This document shows positions 14,783 through 22,741 of a stretch of DNA of 32,345 nucleotides, piece by piece (positions within the stretch are counted from its first letter, which is position 1; each line of letters opens with the position of its first letter). The stretch lies in contig JACPEZ010000016.1 of NCBI GenBank assembly GCA_016183225.1, forward strand, positions 1 through 32,345, read 5' to 3'. This DNA is from Candidatus Daviesbacteria bacterium (lineage in GTDB: Bacteria; Patescibacteriota; Microgenomatia; Daviesbacterales; UBA10151). Made by a program: the position numbers and the translations under genes. The notes under the pieces are model-generated. The model ran no database searches. It was not told where the DNA came from and saw nothing but the letters and a program-made list of their open reading frames with translations.

Positions 14783-14816
14783 TTGGGGAGAGATGACAGT
14801 TTTAAAGATTATTTAA
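14783..14816 (+). repeat. Direct-repeat copy of the polA 3' end
   Basis: TTGGGGAGAGATGACA at 14783-14798 is identical to polA 13864-13879. In the polA frame the copy continues to a stop as WGEMTVLKII, against WGEMTLLKI in polA. Homology ends abruptly to the left. The two copies bracket the 13967-14769 gene block, 919 bases apart. Confidence 0.85.
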
Positions 14817-15745
14817 GCAGCAGTTTTAAGTTTTACACCGGCTATTCTGGCTGCAATCCTGCCTATCTGACCATTTATTGCCGGGTTATGAATTCGGTCT
14901 GCGATAGATAAAACTACTCTAAGGGGTGGAGGAACATCATTGCGGATGAGCCCAGATGTAGCAACTTGTCCTAATCCCTGATATCCAGCCTGCTCCACTA
15001 TTCCAGTTGCCAAAGTTTGCCGCATTCTCCTGAAGTTAAATCCTAACTTACGAGCCCACCCGGTAGATTGTTGTTGAAGTTCAGGACTGGTTATGTGTCC
15101 GGGCATTAGAAAATTTTCTGTAGCTTCAACAGTGTCTCCTGGTGTGGCAACTCTTTCTCTAAATTGATCATACATCCAACTATGAAACATCTCCTGGGCT
15201 GCCAAATCAGCTAAAGCCTCTCGGAGTACCGGATCCTGCGTATTGTTCCTCATGGCTATATAGAACAGGTGAGTAATAAGCTCCTGTATCCAGCCATAAG
15301 TAGTTGCCTTTCCGGCCGTATAACCTCTACCTATTGGAAAATCTAATTGATCAATTCTGGCAAGATCTCGATCAAGTTCTTCTTCTGATACAGCTCCATA
15401 TGCGATTGCAGCTTGGCGCAGCAATACTCCGTGTTGTGTTTCCTCGGGTAACCAGGTTTTTACTATAAAACGTCTAAGTGATGTCACGCCGTCTCTATCT
15501 GCTGCTTTCAGTATTGGAGCTGCGTATGACTTTGGAGGACGCTCTACTTTAGCAACAAATTCCAAAGCCCGTATTACCGTAGGACTGACTAAATCAGGAT
15601 TAACTTTTCCCCATTGATAGTCGTCTACCTGAAGAGGTCTACGCGTTCTTTTAGTCAAGGCCATTTTTTCATAACCCTCAAGCAGCCCATGCATTTCCTG
15701 ATCAGCCCGTGCTATCTGTTCTCTATATTCTATTGTTGCTGGCAT
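14813..15745 (-). CDS. Acyl-ACP desaturase-like diiron protein
   Basis: A 310-residue helical protein resembling the soluble ferritin-like acyl-ACP desaturase family. The diiron ligand pattern is visible as WLPEETQHG (EExxH) in the first half and LAAQEMFHSWM (QExxH) in the second, with further Glu residues in KVERPP and QELITH. Family members insert a cis double bond in acyl chains on ACP. The C-terminal 60 residues are basic and amphipathic. Its start lies 12 bases after the stop of a membrane gene; TAAAAT ends nine bases before the ATG on this strand. Its stop lies on the last bases of the polA-tail copy. Substrate is not certain. Confidence 0.7.
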   Translation of the reverse strand: MPATIEYREQIARADQEMHGLLEGYEKMALTKRTRRPLQVDDYQWGKVNPDLVSPTVIRALEFVAKVERPPKSYAAPILKAADRDGVTSLRRFIVKTWLPEETQHGVLLRQAAIAYGAVSEEELDRDLARIDQLDFPIGRGYTAGKATTYGWIQELITHLFYIAMRNNTQDPVLREALADLAAQEMFHSWMYDQFRERVATPGDTVEATENFLMPGHITSPELQQQSTGWARKLGFNFRRMRQTLATGIVEQAGYQGLGQVATSGLIRNDVPPPLRVVLSIADRIHNPAINGQIGRIAARIAGVKLKTAA

Positions 15746-15757
15746 AGTTGATATATT

Positions 15758-16171
15758 TTAACTCATTACCATTTTTTTTACAGGTCGCATTTCGGTTGTG
15801 AATTTTATAAATCCTGTTTTTTCCAGAACATAAAAAATAATCCAGAGCAGGGGATGGAGTAAAAGATTAATGACAGAAGCTATAGATTGGAGGGAAATAA
15901 ATAGAAGTAATGCCAAAACAGCAGGGATAAAATTTAAGTAAGGTTTTATTAAATTTTGTATTTGATCCTTGAGTGTTTGTTTAATTAAATTGGTAGCAGA
16001 ATTTTGTTTGAAAAGTTCAAGCTGCTCTGGGGGCGTAGAAGATTCAATTGGCGCGAATTTTAAAGCAGTATCAATTAAAGAATCAGGGATCCGGAAACCC
16101 TTGCCCGAAGCAACATCTGAAGAGATAACTTTATTAATAGAGAAAAAATGGAGCAAAGATGAGTTTTTCAA
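15758..16171 (-). CDS. Membrane-associated hypothetical protein
   Basis: A 137-residue protein with a polar N-terminal half (IPDSLIDTALKFAPIESSTPPEQLELFKQN), a helix KQTLKDQIQNLIKPYL, and two hydrophobic segments at about 82-98 and 101-117. The tail is basic. An in-frame stop directly precedes the TTG at 16171, so that TTG is the likely start. It precedes the desaturase-like gene by 12 bases. No family recognised. Confidence 0.55.
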   Translation of the reverse strand: MKNSSLLHFFSINKVISSDVASGKGFRIPDSLIDTALKFAPIESSTPPEQLELFKQNSATNLIKQTLKDQIQNLIKPYLNFIPAVLALLLFISLQSIASVINLLLHPLLWIIFYVLEKTGFIKFTTEMRPVKKMVMS

Positions 16172-16201
16172 CTACAGGCATGATATACTTTCTATCATAA
16201 C

Positions 16202-17026
16202 ATGAAAATTTTAGTTACACATATTAACCCGCATCTGGATGATATTTTGGCTATTTGGCTTTTTAAAAAATTCCACCCCGAATTTAAAGAAGCCAAAATA
16301 GAGTTTTTATCAGCTGCCAAAAAAGGGGTGACATATCAGGGAAAACCGGTTGACTCTGATCCGGAAGTTATTCATTTTGGCATTGGCAGGGGTAAATTTG
16401 ATGAGCACAAAGGAGATTTAGGGCAAAGTGCCGGATCGCTGGTCTGGCAGGAGATTAAAAATAGCAGTCTTGCCCCCAAAGACGGGATGGAGCTGGGGGC
16501 TTTGGATGAGCTGGTGGCATGGAATAATTTGATTGATACGGGTAAAGCTCCAAATTATGAATTCGCCGAATTTAGCGTCCAGTCATTTCTTCGCCCGCTT
16601 GACAGCAAACCTGAAACCTCTCAAAAAGCTATTGATTTAGGGAGCGAGATTTTAGATAGAATTTTGGAAGTCTTAAAAAAGAAGCAAAGATCCCTGAAAG
16701 ATTGGAACAAAAGAATGGAATTTCAAACCCGCTTTGGCCAAACAAAGGCCATATCTTCGGGAACAGTAGATCGGGCTTTTTGCAAAATGCGGGAAGGGGA
16801 TTTGTTTATAATTTTTAATCCCAAATATCATTCTATCCAGTATTTTACCCCCAAAGACTTGGATCTTGAACCGATTTATCAGCAGGCCAAAAAACTTGAT
16901 CCGGAGGCTGACTGGTATTTTCATCATTCCAAACATATTATTATCTGTGGCTCTCACTCTGCTCCCGGCTCCAAACCCACTAAATTGAGTTTTGAACAGT
17001 TGATTGAACTGGCAAAGAGTGTTTAA
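16202..17026 (+). CDS. Predicted DHH/MYG1-like metal-dependent phosphoesterase
   Basis: A 274-residue protein starting MKILVTHINPHLDDILAIWLFKKF, with HxDD-type metal ligands, followed by GIGRGKFDEHKG (DEH), GALDELVAWNN and a late HHSKHII. This layout resembles MYG1/UPF0160 or DHH-type hydrolases, which bind two metals and cut phosphodiesters. An extended -10 (TGATATACT) ends at 16189, leaving a leader of only a few bases. It leads a run of three same-strand genes. The exact family is uncertain. Confidence 0.5.
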   Translation: MKILVTHINPHLDDILAIWLFKKFHPEFKEAKIEFLSAAKKGVTYQGKPVDSDPEVIHFGIGRGKFDEHKGDLGQSAGSLVWQEIKNSSLAPKDGMELGALDELVAWNNLIDTGKAPNYEFAEFSVQSFLRPLDSKPETSQKAIDLGSEILDRILEVLKKKQRSLKDWNKRMEFQTRFGQTKAISSGTVDRAFCKMREGDLFIIFNPKYHSIQYFTPKDLDLEPIYQQAKKLDPEADWYFHHSKHIIICGSHSAPGSKPTKLSFEQLIELAKSV

Positions 17027-17035
17027 TATTAAGTT

Positions 17036-17575
17036 GTGGGACTTATTTTAAACATTGCCATTCGTCTTTCTATCTTTTATTTCCTGGGAGAAGTTTTGCT
17101 ATTTCCGGATGATCCAAGGTTTGCAGGGAAAGCAATACCAATTAGGAATTTTATTATAGTTATTACTTTAAGTTTGTTATTCCCAATTTTGTATTTCTGG
17201 CAAAAGAAATGGGGCAGGTATCCTTTTTGGTGGGATAACCTTTATCTTTCAATATTCTGGTTGGATATGGCAGGAAATTCTTTTAACCTATATGATAGCT
17301 ATTTTTACTTTGATTTAGTTCCACACCTTCACTCCACAGCCGCATTTGCAGCAGTACTTTTAGGAGCCTTTGGATTTTCCTTTTGGGCTGGAGTGGGGCT
17401 TGCCAATATTGTTCATATGCTTTTAGAAGCACAAGAATATTACACGGATGTACTTTTAAAAACTCACAATGTACGGGGAACTTTTGATACAGTTAATGAT
17501 CTGACAGTGGGTCTTTTAGGGACAATTATTTATGGTCTAATTTATCTGGGTCTGACCAGATGGCGTAGAAGATGA
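17036..17575 (+). CDS. DUF2238/YjdF-like membrane protein
   Basis: A 179-residue protein with about five hydrophobic helices. YFDLVPHLHSTAAFAAVLLG and NIVHMLLEAQEYYTDVLLKTHNVRGTFDTVNDLTVGLLGTIIYG match the conserved acidic/His core of the DUF2238 (YjdF) family, whose role is unknown. It starts at GTG 17036, nine bases after the previous stop, and ends in an ATGA overlap with the next hydrolase, so the two are coupled. Confidence 0.7.
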   Translation: MGLILNIAIRLSIFYFLGEVLLFPDDPRFAGKAIPIRNFIIVITLSLLFPILYFWQKKWGRYPFWWDNLYLSIFWLDMAGNSFNLYDSYFYFDLVPHLHSTAAFAAVLLGAFGFSFWAGVGLANIVHMLLEAQEYYTDVLLKTHNVRGTFDTVNDLTVGLLGTIIYGLIYLGLTRWRRR

Positions 17576-18549
17576 AAAAAATAGCCTTAATTCTGCTGGT
17601 GGTGTTACTTTCTGCCGTTATCTTTCAAAAACCACTGGCTACCCATTTAAAAATCATCCTTTTTATCACAGAAGAATTCCCCCAGATTCCCATTAAACCC
17701 TTAGGACTTTTAACTGGTCGGCCCATCCATCAAAAAGTAGAGTTAAATTCATCCAGTGGCAAAATAGTTGGAGATTTATTCATACCCATAACTCCCTTAA
17801 ACCAAAATCCTTCTATTATCTTGGCAATGGGCATTAAAACATCCGAGAAAGATAAACCGATTCTTTTGCATTTTGGGCAGACTTTAGCCCGTCTGGGATA
17901 TATGACATTTTGGCCAAGGCTTGAAGTTTTAGATAAGGGAGAATCCTTGCCTGAAGAAGCAGAAACTTTTATAGAGGCTTTTAAATATCTTGAAGAGAGA
18001 TCAGCAAGAATATCTTTTGTAGGTTTTTCAGTTGGTTCTTCAACTGCCTTTATTGCTGCAAGTAATCCCGAGATTGCAGATAAGGTGCATTCTTTAGTAT
18101 TTTTTGGAGGATATTTTGATCTTTTTGATTATTTAATGGCTCTATCTTCAAAGATGATAGTTAATGGGGAAAAAGTCCCTTGGGAGCCTGTCCAGGACGC
18201 AATAGATCATACCGGCGGGCTCTTGGGACTTGCAGGAATTAAACTTGAGGAATTTAAGTCTGGTAATTTGGATTATGGGCAAGAATCAAAGTACCAATCA
18301 TTACTTCGTTTTTCACCAAGCCAAAAAATTAAAGATTTTAAGGGTAAAATTTTTATACTTCATGATAAATCAGATAGTTATGTGCCGTACACAGAGTCTA
18401 TAAAACTTTTTAAGGCTTTGCCTAAAAATCAGATTGCGGCCTATCACATATCCGATCTTTTTGAGCACGTTCAGCCAAACAGGCCAATAAATATTTTTGA
18501 GCTTGTCAAACTTTATGGATTTTTGTATAAAGTATTAAGTTCTCTTTAA
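17572..18549 (+). CDS. Alpha/beta hydrolase with N-terminal membrane anchor or signal
   Basis: A 325-residue hydrolase. A hydrophobic N terminus (ALILLVVLLSAVIF) should anchor or export it. The core has ISFVGFSVGSSTAF (nucleophile Ser in GFSVGS), IFILHDKSDSYVPY (acid) and SDLFEHVQP (His). It follows the DUF2238-like gene with a four-base overlap and converges on the cupin gene with a four-base stop overlap. Substrate unknown. Confidence 0.75.
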   Translation: MKKIALILLVVLLSAVIFQKPLATHLKIILFITEEFPQIPIKPLGLLTGRPIHQKVELNSSSGKIVGDLFIPITPLNQNPSIILAMGIKTSEKDKPILLHFGQTLARLGYMTFWPRLEVLDKGESLPEEAETFIEAFKYLEERSARISFVGFSVGSSTAFIAASNPEIADKVHSLVFFGGYFDLFDYLMALSSKMIVNGEKVPWEPVQDAIDHTGGLLGLAGIKLEEFKSGNLDYGQESKYQSLLRFSPSQKIKDFKGKIFILHDKSDSYVPYTESIKLFKALPKNQIAAYHISDLFEHVQPNRPINIFELVKLYGFLYKVLSSL

Positions 18550-18926
18550 ACATTGACAGTTTTTCCGCCCTCGCCGGTAACAACTCCCATGGCCAAATAA
18601 TCTATGTCTTCATCCGAGAGATTTTCGAAAGTGTGAATTTCTCCCTCTTTGGCAATGACTAAATCTCCTTTTTCCAAAATGGCCTCATCCTGACCTATTT
18701 TTGCTTTGACTTTACCATTCATAATGATAAAAACTTCCATCATCTGTTCATGGTAATGGGGGGTAAAAGTTTTACTTTTGGGCAATCTGGCCCAGTTGAT
18801 CATCTGTACCCGGCCCGCAGGCAAATCATCCCTTTTTAGTAATACTTTTTTCAAAGCTCCGGGATCTTTTGGGTCTTCATGGGAAGCCGGAATAAAATTT
18901 AAGTTCTTGAAATGGACTATTTTCAT
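18546..18926 (-). CDS. Cupin-domain protein
   Basis: A 126-residue single cupin. Motif one is TFTPHYHEQMMEVFIIMNG (HxH, E metal ligands) and motif two is KGDLVIAKEGEIHTFENLSDE (His). Cupins are small beta-barrels used as isomerases, dioxygenases or sensors. The gene shares a symmetric promoter with the divergent MCYNCGCG gene; its ATG is eight bases from its -10. Substrate unknown. Confidence 0.85.
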   Translation of the reverse strand: MKIVHFKNLNFIPASHEDPKDPGALKKVLLKRDDLPAGRVQMINWARLPKSKTFTPHYHEQMMEVFIIMNGKVKAKIGQDEAILEKGDLVIAKEGEIHTFENLSDEDIDYLAMGVVTGEGGKTVNV

Positions 18927-18930
18927 AGGA

Positions 18931-18940
18931 TATAATTATA
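18931..18940. promoter_or_regulatory. Palindromic -10 shared by two divergent genes
   Basis: TATAATTATA reads TATAAT on both strands (18931-18936 plus; 18935-18940 minus). Both start codons lie exactly eight bases from their -10 (ATG 18945 plus, ATG 18926 minus). TTGAAA at 18907-18912 could be the plus-strand -35 with an 18-base spacer. The two genes must compete for or share one open complex. Confidence 0.65.
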
Positions 18941-18944
18941 CCCT

Positions 18945-19115
18945 ATGTGTTACAACTGCGGATGCGGAGTGCCCAATGACGATATGGGCAATCCGGATAA
19001 TATTACAGAGGAGACTGTTAAAAAGGCTGCCAAAGCTTCGGGTCAAAGCGTGGAAGAAGCCAAAAAGAACATGCTGGAAGAGCTAAAAAAACAACTGGGG
19101 CAAAAAAGTCAGTAA
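18945..19115 (+). CDS. Small Cys-rich conserved protein (MCYNCGCG type)
   Basis: A 56-residue protein: MCYNCGCGVPNDDMGNPDNITEE, then a Lys/Glu-rich helix of about 30 residues. The N-terminal CxxCxC could bind a metal or Fe-S cluster. I recall similar small proteins as common in Patescibacteria, but the function is not known to me. The gene uses the shared divergent promoter, with the transcript start expected within two or three bases of the ATG. Confidence 0.75.
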   Translation: MCYNCGCGVPNDDMGNPDNITEETVKKAAKASGQSVEEAKKNMLEELKKQLGQKSQ

Positions 19116-19123
19116 TCGGTAAT

Positions 19124-19152
19124 TTGAATCCAAAGTAAAGCTGCTATATAAT
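19124..19152 (+). promoter_or_regulatory. Promoter, near-leaderless, with inverted repeat
   Basis: TTGAAT (19124-19129), a 17-base spacer and TATAAT (19147-19152). CTGCT (19141-19145) and AGCAG (19154-19158) form a short inverted repeat around the -10. ATG 19161 follows eight bases after the box. Confidence 0.6.
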
Positions 19153-19160
19153 GAGCAGTC

Positions 19161-19871
19161 ATGAGAATTGATGCTCAAAAGACACTAGGTTTGGTATCTG
19201 CTTTAGCGATTGCTGCTGAGGCCTGTAGTTCTGTTCATCCTTCTGAGGCAATCACTATTCCGGAACAATGCAGGAGGATAAATACTGAAGCTTTAAGACC
19301 GCCAACCTTAAGTAGACAGTCAGTCATCACCTATCCAGGAGGGGCGATCATTAATCAAGCTGGGAGTATGGTGGATTTGTCTGTCAACATCCCCACTCTG
19401 CTACGAATTAATAACTCGCCTGATCTAGCTTTAAATTTCACTCCAGATACTCAAAATTTCACTTACTTTTTTGCGGGAAGTTTTAGACGGCCTGATGCGA
19501 GAGAACAGATCGTAGAGTTTATTAAACGAGATAGGACCTATTTGCTCTATAGATATTGTCAGGAACAGGGTGTGGCATCAGGTAGAGCGCGCTTTAGCGT
19601 AATATCCGTGGCAGATGAGTTCAAAACAGTACAGGTTGACAACCCGCGGACGTATCCGCTAACAGATCCGTTTTGGACAAGGGCATTGACGGTGCAATTT
19701 GCTTTGTCCTATGCGGCAAGAACCAAGGCAAGTACTCATGATCCGGAGCAGATCCCGACAGAGACCCCACCTCTTTCCTCTCAAGAAAGAGTAGTCCTGA
19801 TAGGATTAGGATTACCATTTTCCATTACTCGATTGAATCCAGCGCTACTGTCCCCCGTAAGATTTGATTAA
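19161..19871 (+). CDS. Predicted exported hypothetical protein
   Basis: A 236-residue protein with a signal-like N terminus (TLGLVSALAIAAEACSS); the AEAC could be a poor lipobox. The rest is a soluble domain with mixed strands (SVITYPGGAIINQAGSMVDLSV, FTYFFAGSFRRPDAREQIVEFIKRDRTYLLYRYC). I recognise no family. It has its own promoter ending eight bases before the ATG. Its codons are somewhat less AT-rich than the neighbours'. Confidence 0.6.
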   Translation: MRIDAQKTLGLVSALAIAAEACSSVHPSEAITIPEQCRRINTEALRPPTLSRQSVITYPGGAIINQAGSMVDLSVNIPTLLRINNSPDLALNFTPDTQNFTYFFAGSFRRPDAREQIVEFIKRDRTYLLYRYCQEQGVASGRARFSVISVADEFKTVQVDNPRTYPLTDPFWTRALTVQFALSYAARTKASTHDPEQIPTETPPLSSQERVVLIGLGLPFSITRLNPALLSPVRFD

Positions 19872-19904
19872 AAAATTTATCTTCAAAATGATACAATTGA
19901 TGGA

Positions 19905-21023
19905 ATGAAAGTAGCCTTGGTTCATGATTATTTAAGGGAATATGGTGGTGCTGAAAGAGTATTGGAAGTTTTACATGAGATTTGGCCTGATGCTCCCATT
20001 TTTACTGCTTATCTCAATTTAGATGCCATGGGGGAGAATGGGAAGCGTTTTAAGGATTGGGATATAAGACCTTCCTGGTTTCAAAAATTCCCCTTTGCCA
20101 AAAGATTGCTTTCCCCATTTAGAATCTTCGGCCCTATGATGTTTGAAAGTTTTGATCTGTCAGATTACGATCTGGTCATCTCCTCTTCTTCTGCCACCCA
20201 TTTGGCCAAATCAGTTATCACCAAACCGGAAACTCTCCACATAAGCTATATCCATACGCCGCCCCGATTTTTATATGGCTATACCACTTCTTTTAATTAT
20301 AAAAAGCACTGGTGGACCAGAATTGGGGGAGAGATCATAAACCATTTTATGAGAATTTATGATTTTGAGGTCAGCCAGCGGCCGGATATTCTGGTAGCTA
20401 ATTCTAAAAATGTGCAGGCCAGAATTAAGAAATTTTATAGAAGAGATAGTATAATAATTTATCCGCCGGTTACCCTCCCTGTCATTCCGAGGAATCTCAA
20501 GACTAAAAAAAACTATTTTTTGACAGTTGGGAGATTGGTGAGGGGAAAGGGTGTGGATGTAATAGTAGAAGCGTGTACCAGATTAAATCTACCTCTAAAA
20601 ATAGTTGGTACTGGTCCCGAGTTCGACAATATCAAATATCAAATATCAAAAATCAAAAATATTGAACTATTGGGGCAGGTTAGCGACGAAGAGCTGGCCA
20701 GATTATATGCCGGAGCTAAGGCTACCATTGTGGCGAGCGAAGATGAAGATTTTGGCATTGTACCGGTGGAATCAATGGCATATGGCACTCCTGTAATTGC
20801 TCCAAAAGCGGGCGGATTTCTGGAAACAGTGATAGCAGGCCAAACCGGTGAATTTTTCAATAACAATAATGACGCGGCCGCGCAGTTAATGAAAGTTTTA
20901 CAAAATTTTGATCCTAAAAAATACAGGGCAGAGGATTGCCGGAAACAGGCCCAAAAATTTTCCAAGGAAAGATTTAAAAAAGAAATTTGGGAATTAATTG
21001 ACAAAAATTTACGAGTAAGTTAG
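19905..21023 (+). CDS. Family 4 glycosyltransferase
   Basis: A 372-residue GT-B enzyme. It opens MKVALVHDYLREYGGAERVLEVLHEIWPDAPIFT, with the Gly-rich acceptor loop. The C-terminal half has FLTVGRLVRGKGVDVIVEA and the donor-binding EDEDFGIVPVESMAYGTPVIAPKAGGFLETV (E-x7-E). It likely transfers sugar from a nucleotide donor to a surface glycan. An extended -10 (TGATACAAT) ends at 19897, seven bases before the ATG. Residues about 241-253 come from an in-frame AAATATC tandem repeat. Confidence 0.9.
   Translation: MKVALVHDYLREYGGAERVLEVLHEIWPDAPIFTAYLNLDAMGENGKRFKDWDIRPSWFQKFPFAKRLLSPFRIFGPMMFESFDLSDYDLVISSSSATHLAKSVITKPETLHISYIHTPPRFLYGYTTSFNYKKHWWTRIGGEIINHFMRIYDFEVSQRPDILVANSKNVQARIKKFYRRDSIIIYPPVTLPVIPRNLKTKKNYFLTVGRLVRGKGVDVIVEACTRLNLPLKIVGTGPEFDNIKYQISKIKNIELLGQVSDEELARLYAGAKATIVASEDEDFGIVPVESMAYGTPVIAPKAGGFLETVIAGQTGEFFNNNNDAAAQLMKVLQNFDPKKYRAEDCRKQAQKFSKERFKKEIWELIDKNLRVS
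20627..20664 (+). repeat. In-frame heptamer repeat inside the glycosyltransferase gene
   Basis: About five tandem units of AAATATC/AAAAATC type lie in frame and encode NIKYQISKIKN between two conserved GT-B strands. The surrounding frame is kept. Confidence 0.6.
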
Positions 21024-21032
21024 TGTAGTTTT

Positions 21033-21980
21033 ATGCTTCAAACTATTATTTCCCGCCTCCTTGCTTCTACTAAAGGCATTCTGGCTGCTGATGAATCTTC
21101 TAAAACCATCCAAAAAAGGTTTGATAAAATTGGCTTGCAATCTACCCCGGAAACAAATCTGGCCTACAGAAAAATGCTTTTTACCACTCCCGGAGTGGAG
21201 GAGTTTTTATCGGGTGTGATTTTATACGATGAAACCATCAGGCAGGAAATTGATGGTGTACCTGTCCCGCAGTATCTGGAAAAAAGAGGCATTTTGCCCG
21301 GCATTAAAGTTGATCAGGGGATAGTAGACGAGATTACTACTGGTCTTGATGGGTTAAGCGAGCGTTTAACCGAATATAGGAATCTGGGGGCAAAGTTTGC
21401 CAAATGGCGGGCAGTTATCGTTGCAAACCAGGAAGATGCTTTTATTGAGAAAAACGCTGAAAACTTGGCAAAATATGCCAGTCTCTGTCAGGAACAGGAT
21501 ATTGTGCCAATTGTAGAGCCTGAAGTGTTGATGGACGGGGATCATGATCTGCAGAAATGCCAAGAAGTAACAGCTAAAACCTTGAAAACAGTTTTTGCCA
21601 AACTGGTTGGGCAGGGAGTAGTTTTGGAAGGAGTGATCTTAAAGCCAAACATGGTCATTTCCGGAAAAGATGCTCCCAACAAAGCCAGCCCCAAAGAAAT
21701 AGCAGAGGCCACAGTCAAAACTTTTCTGGAAGTAGTGCCAACGCAAGTGCCGGGGATAGTTTTTCTCTCGGGTGGCCAGACACCTGATGAAGCCACGGAA
21801 AATCTGGCTGCCATTAATAAAATTGGCGGTCCATGGCAATTAAGTTTTTCCTATGGCCGGGCTTTGCAGGATGAAGCCCTAAAAGCATGGGCCGGGAAAG
21901 AAGAAAATGTAGAAGCAGCCCAAAAAGCCTTTTTTGACCGGTGCAAAAAAGTCTCCCTTGCCCGTCAAGGAAAACTCTAA
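21033..21980 (+). CDS. Class I fructose-bisphosphate aldolase
   Basis: A 315-residue enzyme cleaving fructose-1,6-bisphosphate to two triose phosphates. It has the eukaryote-like class I features GILAADESSKTIQKRF, YDETIRQ, KFAKWRAV (Lys), the Schiff-base Lys in VILKPNMV (Lys204), FLSGGQTPDEA and SFSYGRALQ. It is somewhat shorter than the usual 340-360 residues, lacking the C-terminal Tyr-ending tail. It follows the glycosyltransferase by nine bases, and the broken EamA gene starts right after its stop. Confidence 0.93.
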   Translation: MLQTIISRLLASTKGILAADESSKTIQKRFDKIGLQSTPETNLAYRKMLFTTPGVEEFLSGVILYDETIRQEIDGVPVPQYLEKRGILPGIKVDQGIVDEITTGLDGLSERLTEYRNLGAKFAKWRAVIVANQEDAFIEKNAENLAKYASLCQEQDIVPIVEPEVLMDGDHDLQKCQEVTAKTLKTVFAKLVGQGVVLEGVILKPNMVISGKDAPNKASPKEIAEATVKTFLEVVPTQVPGIVFLSGGQTPDEATENLAAINKIGGPWQLSFSYGRALQDEALKAWAGKEENVEAAQKAFFDRCKKVSLARQGKL

Positions 21981-22734
21981 ATGCCAGCCATATTTTTTGC
22001 CTTTTTATCATATTTTTCTTGGGGAACAGGAGTATTTGCAGAAGCGATTGTGGCCCGAAAATTAAATTCCTACTCCCTTGTTTTTTGGAGCGCTTTTTTC
22101 AGGGACTTTAGTTTATTTTGAGGCACTCAAGCGAGCTAACCGGGCACTGGTTGGAACAATTGCTTCGTCTTTCCCCTTTGTCACAGTTATAGCATCTTTT
22201 TTATTTTTGGGAGAGCGGATTTCTCTTACCCAGTCAGGGGCAATATTGATAATTTTTGCAGGACTTATTCTTTCCATAGTAAGTTTGAAAACAATCAATA
22301 AGAAATTGGTGGTCAACAACGGGTTAATATTGGCAGGGGTAACTATGGTGAGTTGGGGATTGTACTTTGCCTTTCTGAAGATTATTGTTGCCAAAGTTGG
22401 CTGGTTTTGGCCCAATTATATCCCCTTTATATTTTTCCCAGCGGTGCTTTTTTACATGAGAGCAAGAGGGATTAAGTTGGAGAAGGTTACAAAAAATAAG
22501 GCATTCCTCATTTTAGTTATTGCAACAGTGCTTGTTCGTCTGGCAGAATTTGCCTATAGCCTGGGCATAAGTTATGGTCAGGTAGCCATTGTGGCTCCCA
22601 TTGCAGGAGCCAATCCCACCCTTTTTGTCCTTTTGTCCTTTTTAATTTTTAAAGACCCAATTACCAGACAGCAAATTGCAGGGATTATTACTACTTTAAT
22701 CGGTATTGTGCTGCTGTCTGTATTTAGTGTATAA
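21981..22734 (+). pseudogene. EamA/DMT-family transporter, frameshifted and internally deleted
   Basis: The first frame (ATG 21981) gives MPAIFFAFLSYFSWGTGVFAEAIVARKLNSYSLVFW and stops at 22119-22121. The second frame, offset by one base from about 22078, continues with FFGALFSGTLVYFEALKRANRALVGTIASSFPF and two EamA repeats to 22734. Between SLVFW and GALFSG a typical EamA protein would have about 30 more residues (most of a second helix). The junction falls on TTTTTTGG. So this is probably a deletion, not only a base-call error. The downstream part keeps about eight helices and may still be expressed from TTG 22078. Confidence 0.7.
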
Positions 22735-22741
22735 CTTTGTT

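Noticed and set aside
14714..14911. Plus-strand frame spanning the DUF2283 end and the polA-tail copy
   Set aside because: It is out of frame with both recognised sequences and runs antisense into the desaturase-like gene.
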